A stretch of 6,366 nucleotides of DNA, from the NCBI GenBank assembly GCA_027482985.1, contig JAIXVO010000169.1, positions 1 to 6,366 of the forward strand. Direction: 5' to 3'. Below are positions 5,252-6,366 of the stretch, one piece after another. This stretch comes from Cyanobacteriota bacterium. Lineage in GTDB: Bacteria; Cyanobacteriota; Cyanobacteriia; Leptolyngbyales; Leptolyngbyaceae. Made by a program: the position numbers and the translations under genes. Below the pieces are notes generated by a model that searched no databases, was not told the origin of the DNA, and saw only the letters and a list, made by a program, of their open reading frames with translations. Numbering within the stretch: position 1 is the stretch's first letter; every line of letters begins with the position of its first letter.

Positions 5252-5677
5252 TCACACAGCTGGCGGAAACAAATCCAGTGGCAAATGCCCAAAGGTTTCG
5301 TTCACGTCGCCATCGTAGGCCGACTGACAGGAGACTAACACGCCGCGATGGTCGCCTGTATAAGGTTTGAGATAGCACAGCCCGGTTTTGGGGTTGTATT
5401 TCAGGTATACGGCTCCGGCGATCGCCTCAGCGGGAAGGGGGCGATCGGGCAACCCGAAGGCGGCTAGATAGGCGTGGAGTGCGGCGATCGCTTGTTCCGC
5501 CGAAGCCGCGCACACACCTAGCAGTTGGTAGTCTGACTGGTCACGAAGCAGCAGCAGGGCTTGTTGAATCGCCGTCGGAGCAGGCATCTGGTCAGCCGGG
5601 ATAGAGTCAATGCAAATAAATTGTCGCAGGAGCGTTTCGGCGGTTTGGCGAGTCAGAGGGGCAGTTTCAGCGGTCAT
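5252..5677 (-). CDS. DUF1824 family protein
   Basis: A 141-residue soluble protein without signal or membrane segments, matching DUF1824, a cyanobacterial family of unknown function. Recognisable blocks are an N-terminal helix ETLLRQFICIDSIP (14-27), LLLLRDQSDYQLLGVCA (41-57), VYLKYNPKTGLCYL (90-103) and a strongly conserved C-terminus with GDHRGVLVSCQSAYDGD (108-124) and NETFGHLPLDLFP (126-138). Near full identity of such a C-terminal block is typical of the family. I chose the ATG at 5677 because AGGA lies about 10 nt upstream and the length then fits the family. In-frame ATGs at 5701, 5707 and 5773 add a leader without homology or ribosome site. HIP1 octamers lie inside at 5418 and 5484. 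It stands 135 nt upstream of the probable cobT operon and may or may not be co-transcribed. Confidence 0.85.
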   Translation of the reverse strand: MTAETAPLTRQTAETLLRQFICIDSIPADQMPAPTAIQQALLLLRDQSDYQLLGVCAASAEQAIAALHAYLAAFGLPDRPLPAEAIAGAVYLKYNPKTGLCYLKPYTGDHRGVLVSCQSAYDGDVNETFGHLPLDLFPPAV

Positions 5678-5828
5678 TGCAGACAGTCCTGAAAGGGTCA
5701 TTTCCATTATTTCGGAAAAGCGTCTGGGGCGGGCAAGGACCCAGCAGTTTGGCAACACGATGATACCCTTCAACTTAAGCTCAAACTTTGGCTATAAAAG
5801 GCTTTCAGCCTGCCCTCCCCCCGGTCGG

Positions 5829-5840
5829 CTGAGCGCTCAG
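5829..5840. repeat. perfect 12-bp palindrome
   Basis: CTGAGCGCTCAG is self-complementary over all twelve bases. It lies about 150 nt upstream of the DUF1824 start. It could be an operator for a dimeric regulator; nothing else supports this. Confidence 0.35.
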
Positions 5841-5898
5841 GTCGAAGCCCAACCCCTCTGCCAAACCTACTATCCATTCCGCAGATCTCGCCCGAACC

Positions 5899-5998
5899 GC
5901 CCTCACCCCTTGTGTTCCCCTCTCCCAAAATGGGCGAGGGGAAAGACTTTCCGGCTCCCCTTCTCCTTTTATGGGAGAAGGGGTTGGGGGATGAGGGC
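5899..5998. repeat. composite palindromic repeat element (CCCTCACCCC family)
   Basis: An outer pair GCCCTCACCCC (5899-5909) and GGGGATGAGGGC (5987-5998) matches with one extra base. Inside are two hairpins: CCCCTCTCCC/GGGCGAGGGG (5917-5926 and 5932-5941, one mismatch, loop AAAAT) and CCCCTTCTCC/GGAGAAGGGG (5957-5966 and 5974-5983, perfect, 7-nt loop). GGAAAGaCTTTCC (5940-5952) between them can form an alternative structure. The whole folds like a cloverleaf with no coding capacity. It resembles dispersed C-rich repeats common in larger cyanobacterial and some other genomes. It follows the partial gene at the right edge and could act as a terminator or be a MITE-like or REP-like element. No terminal direct repeat is evident. 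Confidence 0.75.
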
Positions 5999-6074
5999 TT
6001 AAACCGTTGCGTGTCAGTGCGTTTCGCTGCAACTGAAGCGCATGACCATCCTGCGCCACCACCTGCAATTTGTT

Positions 6075-6366
6075 CTAGGGTTTGGCAGTCTGGGGTGGAT
6101 CGCCTTTGCGTCCCTGGAAGAGCGCTCCCATGAGCAAGACTACCGTGGGCAAACCCACCGCACAGAGGCTCCGTAAGCCCGCATCCCCTTGCAGGACGTA
6201 CATCGCACTACTGGAGATGCCAAATGTGAGTACTGTTAAGCCCAACAAGCGTGATTGGGGAATGGTGACCGCGATCGCGTATAGCACCGAGACATACCAG
6301 GGCATTAACCAGGCGGTCGCGTACAACATTAATACTAGGGTGACCCAGCCCATATCGGCTAACAGG
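6075..6366 (-). CDS. C-terminal part of a polytopic membrane protein, possibly a GT-C glycosyltransferase
   Basis: The reverse-strand frame is open to the window edge, so the gene is 5'-truncated by the window; an internal ATG at 6353 is unlikely to be the true start. The visible 96 residues contain three hydrophobic segments (about 7-37, 40-57 and 66-83) and a basic/polar tail (GRKGDPPQTAKP). The piece YATAWLMPWYVSVLYAIAV resembles the PWY-containing segment near the C-terminus of GT87/mannosyltransferase-like GT-C enzymes, which use polyprenyl-linked sugars at the membrane. With only the end visible this is a weak call, and another multi-pass family is quite possible. The stop is TAG at 6075-6077, and the palindromic repeat lies about 75 nt beyond. 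Confidence 0.6.
   Translation of the reverse strand, partial: LLADMGWVTLVLMLYATAWLMPWYVSVLYAIAVTIPQSRLLGLTVLTFGISSSAMYVLQGDAGLRSLCAVGLPTVVLLMGALFQGRKGDPPQTAKP

Larger units (their letters stand above)
5678..6074. other. 397-nt intergenic region, repeat-rich, no gene
   Basis: No credible gene is present; the reading frame 5805-6068 on the reverse strand is translated repeat. The region holds a perfect 12-bp palindrome CTGAGCGCTCAG (5829-5840), a small AGGCTTTCAGCCT hairpin (5799-5811) and the composite palindromic element at 5899-5998. On the reverse strand TATAGC- and TATCAT-like hexamers occur upstream of the DUF1824 gene, but none has a good -35. Confidence 0.5.

Noticed and set aside
4746..5378. 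Reverse-strand 210-residue frame
   Set aside because: It overlaps the three-pass membrane protein gene in another frame, is not hydrophobic in a meaningful way, and crosses an intergenic gap. It is a shadow frame.
5805..6068. Reverse-strand 87-residue frame containing PHPPTPSPIKGEGE
   Set aside because: This is translation of the palindromic C/G-rich repeat. Such PPTPSP-KGEG peptides are a known annotation artefact in repeat-bearing genomes.
1..6366. CRISPR array, transposase, phage, toxin-antitoxin or RNA gene
   Set aside because: No regularly spaced direct repeats, transposase motifs, integrase, tRNA cloverleaf with anticodon arm, or rRNA sequence was seen. The repeats present are isolated palindromes.

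Overview
The window looks like chromosomal DNA of a cyanobacterium. The octamer GCGATCGC (HIP1) occurs 18 times in 6.4 kb, about once per 350 bp, against roughly one per 65 kb expected by chance. Most recognisable genes belong to families that are wholly or mainly cyanobacterial: DUF4278-like, FurA-type Fur, DUF1622, low-temperature-induced-like, UPF0284/TIGR00303 CobT, DUF2232 and DUF1824. Base composition is moderately GC-rich. Two complex palindromic intergenic repeats fit a larger, repeat-bearing genome, perhaps filamentous or Leptolyngbya-like, but I cannot name the species.

Layout. Bases 1-283 hold no convincing gene, only a possible small reverse-strand reading frame (5-166) and a candidate extended -10 promoter. 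Two forward genes follow: a small two-pass membrane protein with three YRGA motifs in its tail (284-724), and fur (866-1408) behind a candidate promoter. All remaining genes are on the reverse strand. A DUF1622 membrane protein (1485-1979) converges on fur. A small exported protein (2159-2521) resembles cyanobacterial low-temperature-induced proteins, has a strong GGAGG site and ends at a hairpin terminator (2053-2092) whose stem contains HIP1. A probable operon reads from 5116 down to 2738: a small unknown membrane protein, a DUF2232 membrane protein overlapping it by 4 nt (ATGA), and a CobT-type phosphoribosyltransferase starting at TTG. A DUF1824 soluble protein lies upstream (5252-5677). 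The 5' side of the right edge carries the C-terminal end of a polytopic membrane protein, possibly a GT-C glycosyltransferase (6075-6366). A large composite palindromic repeat fills 5899-5998.

How the genes may work together. The only real functional grouping is the cobT operon. CobT activates the lower-ligand base during (pseudo)cobalamin assembly, and the translationally coupled membrane proteins before it could take part in uptake or membrane-associated assembly of a cobamide precursor. That part is inference. Fur is the iron/redox regulator; an AT-rich element overlaps its likely -10, but no clear Fur box is visible. I see no phage, transposase, CRISPR, tRNA or rRNA. The region reads as ordinary cyanobacterial chromosome with several uncharacterised conserved genes, not as a defence or mobile island.
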